64,000 nucleotides of DNA from NCBI GenBank assembly GCA_022747635.1, contig JAKTNV010000007.1, positions 5,280,905 through 5,344,904 of the forward strand, read 5' to 3'. The translations under genes were made by a program, and so were the position numbers. This DNA is from Hetaerina americana (Eukaryota; Arthropoda; Insecta; Odonata; Calopterygidae). Shown in pieces: positions 1 through 11,450 of this stretch (within the stretch, counting starts at the first letter, position 1; the number at the start of each line of letters is the position of its first letter). Under the pieces are notes generated by a model. It was not told the origin of the DNA. It searched no databases and saw only the letters and a program-made list of their open reading frames with translations.

Positions 1-1999
1 TGAAGCTTCCGGAGCCTCTCTCTGTAAACTTGGGGCCAAGGATTTCAAATGATTTATTGATTGGGAATTATATCTTGGACGCTTCCCAATCCAACGAGTT
101 AAACATTTTGGAAATATTCTGCTCGCCAAGCATTGGCGGGAAGCAAATTTGTTAGGTAGCCACACCCACTGTTTGAGGGAATAAACTTGAGAGAAGTTGT
201 AAAATAATTCAAGTTTAGAGTTCCGGGGCTGGTTTACCCCATCGTACTACAGTAGGAGAGAACATTAGATCAATAGTCAATAATATTAGAGAAATCAAGT
301 GTAGACTAGATAGATTTGAGATGTCATTTTTTCCACGAACAACAAGGGATCAGAATAACATTGTCTGACTGCTGTAGGGTCATGTTCGGTTAAAAATTAG
401 TCTGCTGTATTCACCCCCAGCCACACACACTTGCAATGGCTTGCAGGGCACTAAAATAAATTGTAAAAATAAGTCAAGGCCCCTCCTCACTGCCCCTGCC
501 AATGCCCATGAACTGTAAACTAGAGTTTTCAAAACAATGAATTGGAAGGGACCTTGCTAGGAAGCATAGCTGGTGAGTGGAGTTTTTCCTTGAAGTCTTT
601 CGAGATAACTTATAAACCTCAGTTTGTCTGAGACCACAAGACCCACTCATAATGTGTGAAAACAAGTAGCTATGATGCTTGGGAGAGTCAAATGGAAACC
701 TTGAAGTTATATATATTTTTAACCATTAATTTCTTCAATGCAAAAGATTCACAGTTACATTGTTTTCATGTCTACTCTCCATGTTGTGCAATAGAAGTAT
801 CTTAGCACTTGAAAATTGCTGATACCTCTAGAAAAGCTATTGCTTCAACTGCTACTAAGGCCAGGGGCATCGAAACTCAGTGTGCCAGGCCCAATCAAGA
901 GGCATCTCTTGGAGAAGTAATGCTGTTCACGTTCTATTGTGGACAACAATTTGGAGTGGCAGGGATGAATGACCAGCTTTCATTTATTGATGAATTTCAA
1001 TCTTTCTCCTCTTTTAACTTCTCAACCAGCAAATGTGGGAATGCTGTTCCTCTGTGGTGCACGTTGTAAATGCAGCTGCTATGTTTACACTATTGTTGCA
1101 CTGTGATATCGCTTTCTGGCATCATGCTGCTAACTGTGGAATACTCTTCAAACTATGGCTGTCACTACTGCCAACTAACAGGACAGTGGCAAACAGTATT
1201 CTGAAATTTTAGGGTACACTCCAGGATTACTCCTGATTTGCCCCAAATTCCTGCCGTGGAAAAAAATTAAAAAGGCTCTAAAAGAGATTTGGTGTGCATC
1301 TGCCAATGATAAACTACCAATTCCACAAAGTTTGGATTTCTGTTATTTCCGCCTGGAACAATCTGAGACAAATATTTAAGAAAAAACTCTCTCAGGTGTC
1401 AGTAGCTCTTTAATCAAGAACAGATGACGTGTGCTCACTCTCACAATTTTAGAAGACGACCGTAAGCACACACTTATGATGAAGACAGGGAATTAAAATC
1501 CTCCAATAGCTATCCCTTGATTACCAGCGCATTTGAGTTTTGAGGGAGAATTTGTATTATTCCAATCCAAATGATGCTCCCATCTCATGGAAAAATTCTT
1601 TTTTTTTTTCAATAAACCTTTTTCTCAGGAAAAATGTATGAAAAGTCTATCCTTTTAATTTCTGCTTGATGGAAGCGAGCGCGGTTCAATTCATTCAAGA
1701 ACATTCAAGGAAAACCATTCATATCATAGATTTATGTGGTATTGCTCCCACATTTGTAATTTTTGGGTTAATTACTGTAGTTATTAACCTACTCTGTTTA
1801 TTCCAGGGGTGTGTACCCCTCCAACCCAATCCCAACAATTTGGCTCTGCTTTTAGTTGAGACACACAAGTGAAATGAATTGGCGCAAACCTTCAAGGGCT
1901 CTTTTAACTATGAGAAAATGAAATTATATTAATGAAATTCAAGTATTTCTATGGTAGGCTTCTGAAATTATTATTTTTATTTGGTAATATGTGGTTTAA
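1..1999. other. Intron or upstream part of the RNF144-like gene, no element recognised
   Basis: This CpG-poor, AT-rich stretch lies 5' of the first visible exon of the RNF144-like gene and is probably its intron. I searched both strands for the missing RING1 exon (a Cys-x2-Cys...Cys-x-Cys pattern ending just before the exon at 4106) and did not find it, so the 5' end of the gene is probably outside the window. Short open frames here show no family signature. Confidence 0.5.
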
Positions 2000-2705
2000 G
2001 GTAGGTTTTTGAATGGACTCAACTACCAATAAACTATCTCCCAACAAAACAATATCCAGCAACCTACTCTACAACAAGTCCCTTTTTACTCTCTGTACCT
2101 CCTTCCTCCCTTCATCCCGTCCAGCATCCCTATCCTGTTCCTTCCCTTTCCTTGTTTTCCTAACATTCTCCCGTCAATTACAGTCTTCAACATCCCACTG
2201 CCGGTCAACACCCCCTTCATCCACTTTTCCTGCCTCCATAGGATTGCTCCCAACAAACCCCTCTCCTCCCCCACCATACCAAGTACTTCCTCGTTTGTTT
2301 TCTTTGCTGTCCATTTCACCTTCTCCATTCTTCTCCACACCCACATTTCAAAAGCCTCCAATCTACGTCCATCCTCCTGCTTCAATGACCACTTTTCCAC
2401 GCCGTGCATAGCTACGCTCCATTTAAAAGTTTTGATGAGTCTTTTCTTAACACCCTTACTCAACGTCCCCGTCATCAACCCCGTCCTCCTTGTGAAAGCC
2501 TCTTTGCTTAGTACTATTTTTTTTTCTTATGCCCCTACTACTTTGACCATTTGGGTCCAAAACATTTCTGAGAATTGTAACCTGTTCCACCTGCTCTAGT
2601 TTTTACCTTCCTATTTTAATGTTAAGCTGAACCTTTCTCTTTCTGGAAAATCTCATAACCTTTCTTTTATTTACATTGATTCTTATTCGATATCTATTGC
2701 ACTTA
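2000..2705 (-). mobile_element. LINE (non-LTR retrotransposon) fragment, copy 1, 3' part of the reverse transcriptase ORF
   Basis: The minus strand carries an open frame of about 130 residues (2086-2478). It has the hallmarks of the region C-terminal to the reverse transcriptase in endonuclease/RT LINEs: a 'GVEKWSLKQEDGRRLEAFEM' block, then 'WVWRRMEKVKW', 'NEEVL', 'RRQEKW'-like and 'GRMLGKQGKGRNRIGMLDG' blocks. It is 5'-truncated, and the 3' end is near 2000, next to an 'aaaaacctacctt' motif on the minus strand. The same 3' end recurs in copy 3 near 30.4 kb, and the stretch at 2580-2700 recurs in copy 2 near 10.43-10.56 kb. It lies inside an RNF144 intron and is presumably inactive. Confidence 0.8.
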
Positions 2706-4105
2706 AATGTAGAAGCAAAAATGCTTAGGAAAAGTTTGAGATGCAGATGTCTGGGTGCAGGGATGTAGATAAATGGTTTGCATTAAATTTATTGAAACCC
2801 AGAAAGGAATTTTCAAACTAATGTATTCTAATAATGCAATCAATTCTAATAATCGTGTTCGTATATAAATGGATCTCAAAGTTTTTTCAAGAGTTCTAGA
2901 ACCGGTGGAATTTAGAAAATCTGTAAAATCAAAGGAATTCATCCAAATACAAAGAAATTGTGATTTTTTGGGTCAGGAATCCTCAAAAAAATATGCCATT
3001 GAGTTACAATTCTAAAATGTCAGTATCTTGAATTGCTTAATAGTCTTCAATCATGATTTTGCCGCTCATGCGTCACAAACTAATGCGTGAATTCCAACTG
3101 CTTCAGGGTTCTCTTAGTGAAATTTTTTTAAATATTAATTTTTAAACAATGGTACAAAGTGCTCTTGCATGGAGGTTTATTGGTACTATCAATTGCACTG
3201 TGCTGGCACGGCATGGTGCTGTAGCGTGATGGACACAATAGTCCCCATGAGCATCGCTCGAAAAATACCATTGTATCTGCATTTTAAGATGAACATATCT
3301 CTGTACTTCTTCTCAAGACGGACTGTGCCGTAGTGATCAGAGTCCTGAGGGTATTCATTGAGTTGCCAAATTTTCACTCTGAAAGTGGCTATGATTGAAA
3401 TTTCCACCTGGAGGAATCAAACATTGGCCTGAATAACTGGGAAAAGTCCGGAATATACATAAATTGAGATATATTGTGGTTAAAGTACTTGAGTATATAA
3501 TAATGTATGATTTCTAGGATCTAGGTTTTTACATAACTGTTGCACATTAAGGTAATTTAGGTACTTTCTGCACAAATGTTTTCCCCAAAAGTGCCAGTGT
3601 CCTTAGTGTTCCTGATCGGAAATATGCTTTAGTACACTTGTCATGTGGCATGAGCAAGTACACAGTCGTGCAGAAAAAATTAGAGATCTGCTTTTCTGGT
3701 GTTCCAAGAGTGTCTGGAGAGCTATGCTGCTATATGGCATCATTTTTCTTGTCTATAAATGCAGAAAATAGTTCTATACAGTTAACCTCCCTCATTTTGG
3801 GCCTTCCTAGTCTTATCCATTATGTTTTCATAAGCATGAAATAATGAAAGACCACATGTTTGTGGCGGAATGTTAGCCCAGCTATAATTGCTATAATGTC
3901 TGATAATCTAAGTAGTTTTTTTTTAATTTTAGTGAAATGCACGCTTCAAGGGCCATATATATGCATGTCATGTAATCTCAGTCATTTTGGCCCAGAGATG
4001 TTCATGTTATTGAAATGGGGGGTGAAAATTTAACCGTGACATTTTATATTTTTCAATGTAAGCCTTGTAAATTAATTTTTACGATTGATTTTGCATTTCT
4101 TGCAG
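2706..4105. other. Intron of the RNF144-like gene, no element recognised
   Basis: AT-rich, CpG-poor intron sequence ending in a pyrimidine-rich tract and a TGCAG acceptor at 4101-4105. No repeat or coding signature was recognised. Confidence 0.55.
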
Positions 4106-4268
4106 TGCATGAGTTCCTATGTAGCTTTTGAAATCCAAGAAGGAGCGTATGATATATCCTGCCCAGATGCACAGTGCCCTGCTCAGGGAGCCCTCACCAT
4201 AGCGGAGATTGAACGTCTAGTTGGCTCAGATCTCACTCAGAAACACCACCGTTTTAGGCTCAATAAGG
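4106..4268 (+). CDS. RNF144: RNF144-type RBR E3 ubiquitin ligase, first visible coding exon (end of RING1 and linker to IBR)
   Basis: This is the first visible exon of a gene encoding an RBR (RING1-IBR-RING2) E3 ubiquitin ligase of the RNF144A/B family. These enzymes take ubiquitin from an E2 onto a RING2 cysteine and pass it to membrane-associated substrates. The exon reads CMSSYVAFEIQEGAYDISCP and continues to RLNK, matching the RNF144 segment from the 'C-L-K-Q-Y' cysteine of RING1 through the 'ISCPDAxCP' zinc ligands. It is bounded by acceptor TGCAG (4101-4105) and donor GTAAGT (4269). It begins in phase 0 and ends in phase 1; the split codon restores a Glu with the next exon. Earlier RING1 exons are not in the window. 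The three visible exons give 324 residues. I cannot decide between the A and B paralogues; insects may have one pre-duplication gene. Confidence 0.93.
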
Positions 4269-5548
4269 GTAAGTACTTATGGAGCATCTCCAGATGAATT
4301 TACTTTCCAGCAAGATATTTATTTTTCAATTGGCATTTGTCAATGGCACTTGTAGTGGAGAGTCAATAGAAGCACCCAATGAGATTGCATGTATTCGGGA
4401 ATGAGGCAGCTTGGGAGTTGGGTGAATGGGGGGAAAAGTTAGGAGAAGTAACCTAGAAAACGTGTTCAAATGTGTTGCATCCTGAGCACAGATCTTTGTC
4501 CCATGACCAATCCCAAGTGTTTTAAAGTGCTTGACATGCAAGGATGTATTCTTGCTCAGAAGAGCCTAAAAGTGCATGTTGGCATGTGTTATCATCTAAT
4601 CTACCTTCAAATTTAGATGATCAGAGAGAATTTAACTTGGACACTACAATTTTGAAAAGCTGTGTAATGTAAAAACATTTATTGTCAGGGTTAAATTATT
4701 ACCATTAATGATTGCAATAATTTTGGGCTCTCAGCCAGCCGAACCATGTAGGCAATGTATGTGTTAAAGAACAGGTAGATTTCATAAAATCTCTGCTTAT
4801 TTCACTTGTTCATCAATCCATCTCCATTATCCACATTGCAAATTCTCGCACAAATGCATCTGCACGTATGTATTGAGCTGCCAGATTAGATTTACATCCT
4901 TGAATCACACCACACTTCATTTCAAACCAAACTGCCATTCATGCTTACATTTGCTCTGCTATCTTTATGCGTGTATTATATGCATGTAGCTTTAAATGTA
5001 CTCCACAGTCACTCAGAACTTTCAATAAGTAATTTTTTCCGAATATACTATGGTTTACCATCTCTGGAGGTTAAGGTAAAATTAGTGCAAATCGGTCATT
5101 GAAGCAAGGTGATAGGCATATATTTGAGCCTTACAAGATGATATATGCAAGGTTTTAGACGTAGGTTGGAGGCTTTTGAAATGTGAGGGTGGAGAAGGAT
5201 GGAAATAGACAGAAAGGAGAGCTGCCATATGAATACTATTTCTCATATTGATTTCTCACCAGAATGGCAAATGTTTTCATCAATTTCAACTTCATCACAT
5301 CTTTCGGCTTTGATTCACATTCAATTGTTGTACAGGACATTCTTTCGCCCTGCACTTATTTCATTCACCGACTGTTTAGTTATCCTAAAGTTTTTCGTTT
5401 GCAGTTTTAGAGTGGGTGCATTAGAGACTGCAACATTATATTAAAGTATAGTATTGTAAAATGATTGCTTTCGGAAGTTTTTTATTTCTTAACATCTCAT
5501 TTTGGACTCCATCCAGTCTTAGGATAAGTATGAAGAATAAATAAATAA
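4269..5548. other. Intron of the RNF144-like gene, no element recognised
   Basis: CpG-poor intron sequence following a consensus GTAAGT donor. Nothing recognisable was found before the (TA)n tract that begins near 5549. Confidence 0.5.
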
Positions 5549-5597
5549 ATATATATATATATATATATGTGTGTGTATATATATATATAGTACATAT

Positions 5598-5652
<55 letters not shown>

Positions 5653-5721
5653 AATATATATTTGTATATATATTTGTGTATATATATGCAAATAAATATA
5701 TATATATACAGGTATATATAT
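5549..5721. repeat. (TA)n-rich microsatellite
   Basis: An imperfect (TA)n tract with short TG and ACA interruptions. It directly abuts the 3' end of the SINE-A copy that follows on the minus strand. Confidence 0.95.
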
Positions 5722-5991
5722 AAACAATAAACACAGTAATCAACCCAAAGGTCGGTTTAGTAGGTGATGGTAGAGATCACCCAGTACTAAGCCCTATATG
5801 GCGTGTGAAATCCACACATCAGGGTAGGGGGGCCAGTTCCTTTCCCTGTGCCGGTTATGGTTTCCCTGGTACCCGAAAAATCACTTTAGCTTGGGTGGAG
5901 CTGCAGGTGCCCAGAGTGCCTAGTTCGGGAATCGAACTCGGGACTCTTTGGTCAGCAGTCCAACGCTCTACCCACTGGACTACCGCGACCC
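5722..5991 (-). mobile_element. tRNA-derived SINE, family A, copy 1
   Basis: Read on the minus strand, the element starts with a tRNA-like head (GGGTCGCGGTAGTCCAGTGG, box A-like; a box B-like motif related to GGTTCGATTCCCG) followed by a unique body. The body ends in 'ACCTTYGGKTTGATTACTG' and 'TGTTTA'. Full copies occur at 29150-29413 (minus) and 32769-33030 (plus), with tail pieces at 33185-33300. The element is flanked on both sides by TA repeats. No protein is encoded; it would depend on a LINE for movement. Confidence 0.85.
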
Positions 5992-6237
5992 ACTATATAT
6001 ATATATATATTTGGCCAATGTGGCTCATCTCTTTCTTCTGGCTATGCGTGCCACGAAACGCACTGTTCCTTTCCTGTATGATGTTGTATGAATTCTAACC
6101 CACCGTCCTTTCCTTTCCTTGTGTATTGTCTATTTCTCCTTTGGTGGGTGAAACTGCCCCCTGACGCCATCTCTTGGCTGAAAGAATCGGGGCGCTTGGC
6201 GACATATTAGACCCACGGATCTCAGGGTAAATTGACT

Positions 6238-6330
6238 ATCCTCGATAGCTCAAGTGGTTAAGAGCATCCGCCCGGCAAGTGGAAAGATCCGGTGTTCGAG
6301 TCCCGGTGGAGGAAATATTTTTACTCTTGT
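6238..6330 (+). mobile_element. tRNA-derived SINE head, family D
   Basis: The stretch TCGATAGCTCAAGTGG (box A-like) followed by GGTGTTCGAGTCCCGG (box B-like) gives a tRNA-like head. It continues with 'TTTTTACTCTTG', which resembles the copy at 51661-51838. The 6011-6237 stretch upstream may be part of another repeat but was not identified. Confidence 0.6.
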
Positions 6331-6462
6331 GATCCGTTCGATTCCGCCTTCCCCACCTCTATTGTGTTCGTCCTTTATATGTGTTCCTATCCCTTTTCCT
6401 TATATCTGTTTCTGTATATATATGAGTATTTATTCGCCGTTTGGCGGGATTTCGTGTTTGAA

Positions 6463-6573
<111 letters not shown>

Positions 6574-6784
6574 TATAGAGTAATATAGTATTATATAAGT
6601 TTATTAAGAGTACATGCACTCTACAAAAAAAATTTGAACATACATGTATATCGTGTATATAGGCTTCATGAAAACTAAGATCAACTTTGACGAACATTAT
6701 TTGCTCTGAATCCATTTTAAAGAGATTTCACTGAACTGTGAAAGTAGGATTCCGAATGTTCACTTACTTGTTTTCATTTTCCAG

Positions 6785-7233
6785 AGGTTGACCTGGATAT
6801 AAATCGCACTTGGTGTCCCGTTGCTGGCTGTGAGACAGTGTGCACCATCCACGCCCCTGCGAGCGACTCCTCCCCGCTGAGCACACCCTGCCAGCCGTGG
6901 GAGGTGAGCAAGGCGACCCCTGCCGCTTTCTGCATGTGCCCACCGCAGAGAGTGGTGTGCCCCACGTGCAACTATGACTTTTGCTCGGCATGTCGGAGGC
7001 CGTCTCACGTCGGGATGTCTTGCGACGTGGCCGCCCAGCTGTGGCGGGGCCACTGGGGCGCCACCAATCAAGGAGCACAGCTGCTCCTCCCGCCGGGAGT
7101 TCCTCCCGACTCGGAGCTGATCAAGTGCTGTCCCATGTGCAGTGTTCCCATCGAGAAGGATGAAGGTTGTGCCCAAATGATGTGCAAACGTTGCAAGCAT
7201 GTGTTCTGCTGGTACTGCCTCACTTCTCTCGAT
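6785..7233 (+). CDS. RNF144: RNF144-type RBR E3 ubiquitin ligase, IBR and RING2 exon
   Basis: This exon encodes the core of the ligase. In order it holds 'RTWCPVAGCETVC' (start of the IBR), an unusually long loop rich in Ser/Pro, the IBR ligand set 'CPTCNYDFCSACRRPSHVG' plus a following Cys, a linker, and RING2 'CPMCSVPIEKDEGCAQMMCK' followed by 'HVFCWYC'. By homology the ubiquitin-accepting cysteine is the one in 'DEGCAQ', codon 7168-7170. The exon enters in phase 1 (AG completing a Glu codon) after acceptor TTTTCCAG and leaves in phase 0 at GAT before GTAAGT. The junction with the next exon gives 'SLDDDF', as in vertebrate RNF144. The loop between the first and second IBR cysteine pairs is longer than in the human proteins; part of it (6904-6948) could be a tiny removable intron (see findings). 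Confidence 0.95.
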
Positions 7234-8020
7234 GTAAGTTGTCTCACTTTTGCTATTTCGGGAGTAATATTTCCATGCATGACCACAGTAGCTCGGCCAT
7301 GTAGCTTAGCTCGTGTGTTAGATGCTTTACCCATGTAGATACGTAGGTTAGGAGGTTTCTTAGAAGTAGTTCATTCAATTTACTGCAAATTATAGTAATT
7401 ATTTTTTAAGATGAACCCACCACCCTCTCTCTTTCTATTTAAAATCCATTTCTAGAAACAACCTAGAAGATGCAGTACAAAAATTGTTTTCATTGGACAC
7501 AATGATTAATGTTTCCCTTCTTTGGATTTCAATGTTTAAAGGACATAACCTGAGCTTCATAAGCCAACAGATGTCCTGTGAGTCAATTGCCCACTCTCCC
7601 GATGGATGTCACGTACAGGAGGCAAAATTTAACTCCATTCGAAGGAATTTTGGACTGACAAATATGAATAATGTTCAAAAGCAATGCGAGGTGCAACTTG
7701 TTGTTTCTGATGCTGTGTGTCATGACCATAGTTGTTGCCTCCGTCTTCAATCAGCTTCATCATCAATTGGGGAAATATTAAGGGAGTGTGCACACTTTGA
7801 AGCATGCTCCTAATCCTTATTCTGAATTCCTAAGCTGGAAAATTTTCATTTGTCTATTAAAATTTCGCACATCATTAACGTGGAAGTGTGTGACCTACAT
7901 TTACAGAAGAATGTATGGAAGAGGATTAGAGACATTGATCCTGGCAAACATTCACTTCTCCATGAGATTAATTTGGAAATACTTGTATCTAGATGTTGTG
8001 AAATTCAGTCATGGCAAATA
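7234..8020. other. Intron of the RNF144-like gene, no element recognised
   Basis: Intron sequence after a GTAAGT donor. Open frames near 7484-7813 have no recognisable domain, no good splice context and are taken as chance. Confidence 0.5.
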
Positions 8021-9318
8021 CGAGGGTGGTCCCAAAAGTACCCGACCCAACGAAGAAAACATCAAAATGTTTAAAAAAATGCATCCATTTTTCAACATAA
8101 TCCGCTTTCCGCTCTATGCACTTTTCCCAGCGATATTCAATAAGTTAGATGCCCTCTTTATAATAAGAACTGTCTTGCTCCTCAAAGTAACAATTAACTG
8201 CCAACATCACTTCTTCACGTTTGGAAATTCTTTGACCACAGAGCCATTTTTTCAAGTTAACGAACAGGAAATAATCCGAGGGGGCTAAATCTGGCAAATA
8301 GGGTGCATGAGGTAGCAATTCAAACTATAATTCGTGAATTTAGGCGATTGCAATAACGGATTTGTGAGCTGTTGCATTGTCTTGATGAAACAACACTTTC
8401 TTCTCTGCCAAATGCAGCAGCCGTTTTTGCTTGATTTCTTCGCTCAAACATTGCAATTAGTTTGCATATTACTCGCTGTTGATAGTTTTTCCTTTTTCAA
8501 GATAGTCAATGAAAATTATCTCACGCACATCCGAAAAAACCGATGCCATGACCTTTCCTGCATATGAAACGGTCTTCGCCTTCTTTGGAGCCGGTTCTCC
8601 CTTTTGAATCCATTGTTTTGATTGTTCTTTTGTCTCGGGTATGAAGTAATGGGCCCATGTTTCATCCATAGTTATGTAACGGCACAAAAATTCTGCTCAG
8701 TTGCTGTGAAACTTTCCTGAACACTCAATTGAAACATTTTCACGACACTGGTTTTGCTCGAGTGTGAGCAAACACGGCACCCATCTTGCACACACCTTTC
8801 TCATATCCAAATTTTCAGTTAATATGTAATGTAGTGCACTTTTTGAAATGCCTACTATGTCTGCTAGCTGGTGCACTTTCAGATGACGATCATCCAGTAT
8901 CATTTTGTGGATTTTCTTCACCATTTCTGGAGTCGTCACCTCATTTGGTCGACCAATGCAATGCTCGTCTTGACAGCTCGTAAGGCCTCGTTTAAACTGT
9001 GCTACCCAATATTTTACTGTTTGTAAATGAAGGAGCAGACTCACCCCGAGTAGAGTCCTGTTCAGTTTCTTATATTGGTTGGGCTGAGACCTTTCAAATA
9101 AAAGTATTGTATCACATAATGATGACCAATTTTCTCTATTTTCACAAATTCCCTGGAAACGTTCACTTTTGATGGCTGCCAAACAAATACTTAACTACGT
9201 GGCGTCTTCAAACTTGAAACATATGCTTGATAGATTGTATACTTTCTAACACAGTGATATTTTTCAAACAACTACTGCCATCTCTAGGGCAGGCCGGGTA
9301 CTTATGGGACCACTCTCA
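8021..9318 (-). mobile_element. mariner transposon, full length with terminal inverted repeats, inactive
   Basis: A 1298-bp element bounded by TA dinucleotides (8019-8020 and 9319-9320). It has matching terminal inverted repeats, CGAGGGTGGTCCCAAAAGTA on the left and TGAGAGTGGTCCCATAAGTA on the right read inward. The minus strand encodes a mariner transposase in one frame. It has helix-turn-helix blocks ('GRPNEVTTPEMV', 'HQLADIVGISKSALHYIL', 'MRKVCARWVP'), then 'MDETW' (first catalytic Asp), 'FHQDNATAH' (second) and 'LPDLAPSDYFLF' (third; DD34D type). All three catalytic aspartates survive, but the frame is broken by several nonsense codons, including TGA at 8697-8699, TAA just after 'TINSE' and others near 8464 and 8330. 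It is therefore dead unless supplied in trans. Confidence 0.93.
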
Positions 9319-9869
9319 TAGAACCATATATCCATGCACCTCATTTGCCATTCAGACATGAGTATGAATTAAATAACTGCAATAGTTCACTCTCTAATAT
9401 GCTGCTGAATATGCAGATAATTGCTGAAGAAAGAAAACACTGCATAATGAGGGATGATGCTTTGGAGGTGCCAAGGCAAATAATCACATGGCATGCTCGC
9501 TCATAAATAGAGCAAACAGGAGAAACCGTGAATGTCTGAATTTCACTTGCCTTTGGGCTTAGTCCTGGGAAAACTCTAGAAAACTCTGACTCAGTGAGTA
9601 GTGCAACTGTAAAGAATAACTATGAAGACATAGACCTTGAAAAATTAAAGTAATATTTTTTAAGAATTCATGTAATGCCTAGCATTAAAATACTGACGAG
9701 TGTAAATGAGGACCTCGTGGAGTACATGAAATGTGAACTACAATGTGCCACAACAAGGGGAACAAAAGAAAAAGGGAAATAAGTATAAGCACCCATGAGT
9801 TTACAGTGAATTGTGGGATTTAATTATGAAAAAATAAAATTTATATTATTAATGGTAATTCTGCAGTTT
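9319..9869. other. Intron of the RNF144-like gene, no element recognised
   Basis: AT-rich intron sequence between the mariner and LINE copy 2. Nothing recognised. Confidence 0.5.
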
Positions 9870-11245
9870 AAGATCAGTGTTGGTTGGACACAGACTGGAC
9901 GGCAATACATTTAATTATATGTCGAAACAAAATACAATGTGGCATCCAACTCTACGATAAGCCTATCTTTAATTATGCGTACTTCCTTCCTCCATGCAGT
10001 CCAACTTGCCTCTTCCCCTTCCTCGCGTGCCTCACCTTCTCCCCTGTATCACAGCCTCCAACATCCCGTTGCCAATCAAATTACTCTGCATGCATCATCC
10101 CTGCCTTATTTGGATTTCTCCCCTCTCCTCCCCCACCATACCTAGCGCTTTGTTGTTTGCTCTCCTTTCCTTTTACTTCATCATCTCTCCACACCATCCA
10201 TCTCCACATCTCAAAAGCCTCCAATTCACGCCTATTATCCTGCCTCAATGACCATGTTTCCTCCTCATCTCACACTTGAATCAAAACTCTAAATCACACT
10301 CCATATCAAAGCCTTTTCTCAACGTCTCTGTCATTAATCTCCTCCTGTTTGTCAAGGCTTCTCTACCGACTGCGATTCTTCTCTTATGTCGCTACTACTT
10401 GGACCATTTTGATCTCAAATACTTCTGAAATCGTTCAATACATCAATCTGCTTTAGTTTCTGAGCACCTATTTTAATATACAACGTAGCTTCCCTGTTCC
10501 TCAAAAACCACGTAACTTTTGTTTTTTTTTACTCTTATTCTTATCCAATACCTATTGTACCGACTTTCCTTTGAGCTCAACAATGCTTGCAAACCCTTTG
10601 GGTGTTTGGCAAACTAATTTTTAATGTCTACAAACCTAACTGATTTTATGATTTCTGCACCAACTCTTATTCCGCTTCTAGTAGTTGCCATGCCTCCTCG
10701 TAAACCATTTCATCGGCATGTATGTCGAACAGCCCAGTTGACGAGTACACATTGTGTAGAATAAGTCTCCAATCCGTCCAATCCACTCATATTTCTGCAA
10801 CACGCTCATTAATTCGACCAAATCCATGCTATTAAACACATTTTCCAAATCTACAAAACAATCAAGTAAATCGTGATTATATTCTATGATCCTTTCTGTT
10901 AATGGCCTCATTGCTGCAGTGGTGTCAGGCATGCCTCTCCCCTTCTTGAACCCCAACTGATCATCCCCTAAGTAATCATTTGCCTTGCTCTCCATCATCT
11001 TCTGGATGATACTGAGAACCACTTTAGCTGCATCTGAAATCAAAATTATTGTTCTTTAGCCCTCAAATGTTTCCATCTTTCCCTTTTTGGAATAGGGACT
11101 AGCACTGATCCGACCAAATCTTACAGCCAAATCCCTCCCCTGTAAAATGCTATGGAATATTCCATATAGACTCTTCCTCCCACATTTTCCTAAACCTTTA
11201 AGTAGTTACACAGGATTGATGGAATTGACCTCTTACGGCTAGTAG

Positions 11246-11450
11246 TATTAAATAAATGAAAAACTCCAATAGCCGTAAACAGTTAACCTTTCTAATCAAA
11301 GTAAAAATGAGATTATTTGGCTAACGCCGCAAGTCAGGAAGGGGTAAAAGGTAAAAAGGAGAGGATAAGAAAGGTGAATATGAATACGCGTATTTCGGCC
11401 ACAAAGGAGCCCTCTTCAGCGTACTGAACGGTAATCAAGGGTAAGGGCAA
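11246..11450. repeat. Left inverted arm of PLE-A (pseudo-LTR)
   Basis: About 205 bp whose reverse complement matches 12586-12811 with substitutions and small indels. Shared landmarks include the 'AAATAAATGAAAAA' outer end, 'TTGGCTAACGCC', 'TATTTCGGCC' and 'CTCTTCAGC'. On the minus strand it contains CTGAAGA (11413-11419) and GAAA (11393-11396) with flanking pairing potential (see findings). Confidence 0.85.

Noticed and set aside
2013..2411. Pro/Ser-rich + strand frame
   Set aside because: Antisense of the LINE reverse transcriptase tail on the minus strand.
5497..5743. Open frames of Tyr-Ile repeats over the (TA)n tracts
   Set aside because: They are the direct translation of TA microsatellites; the same occurs at 6.4, 29.4, 33.3 and 35.2 kb.
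6760..7200. Long minus-strand open frames opposite the RNF144 IBR/RING2 exon
   Set aside because: Antisense to a strongly conserved coding exon with no domain of their own.
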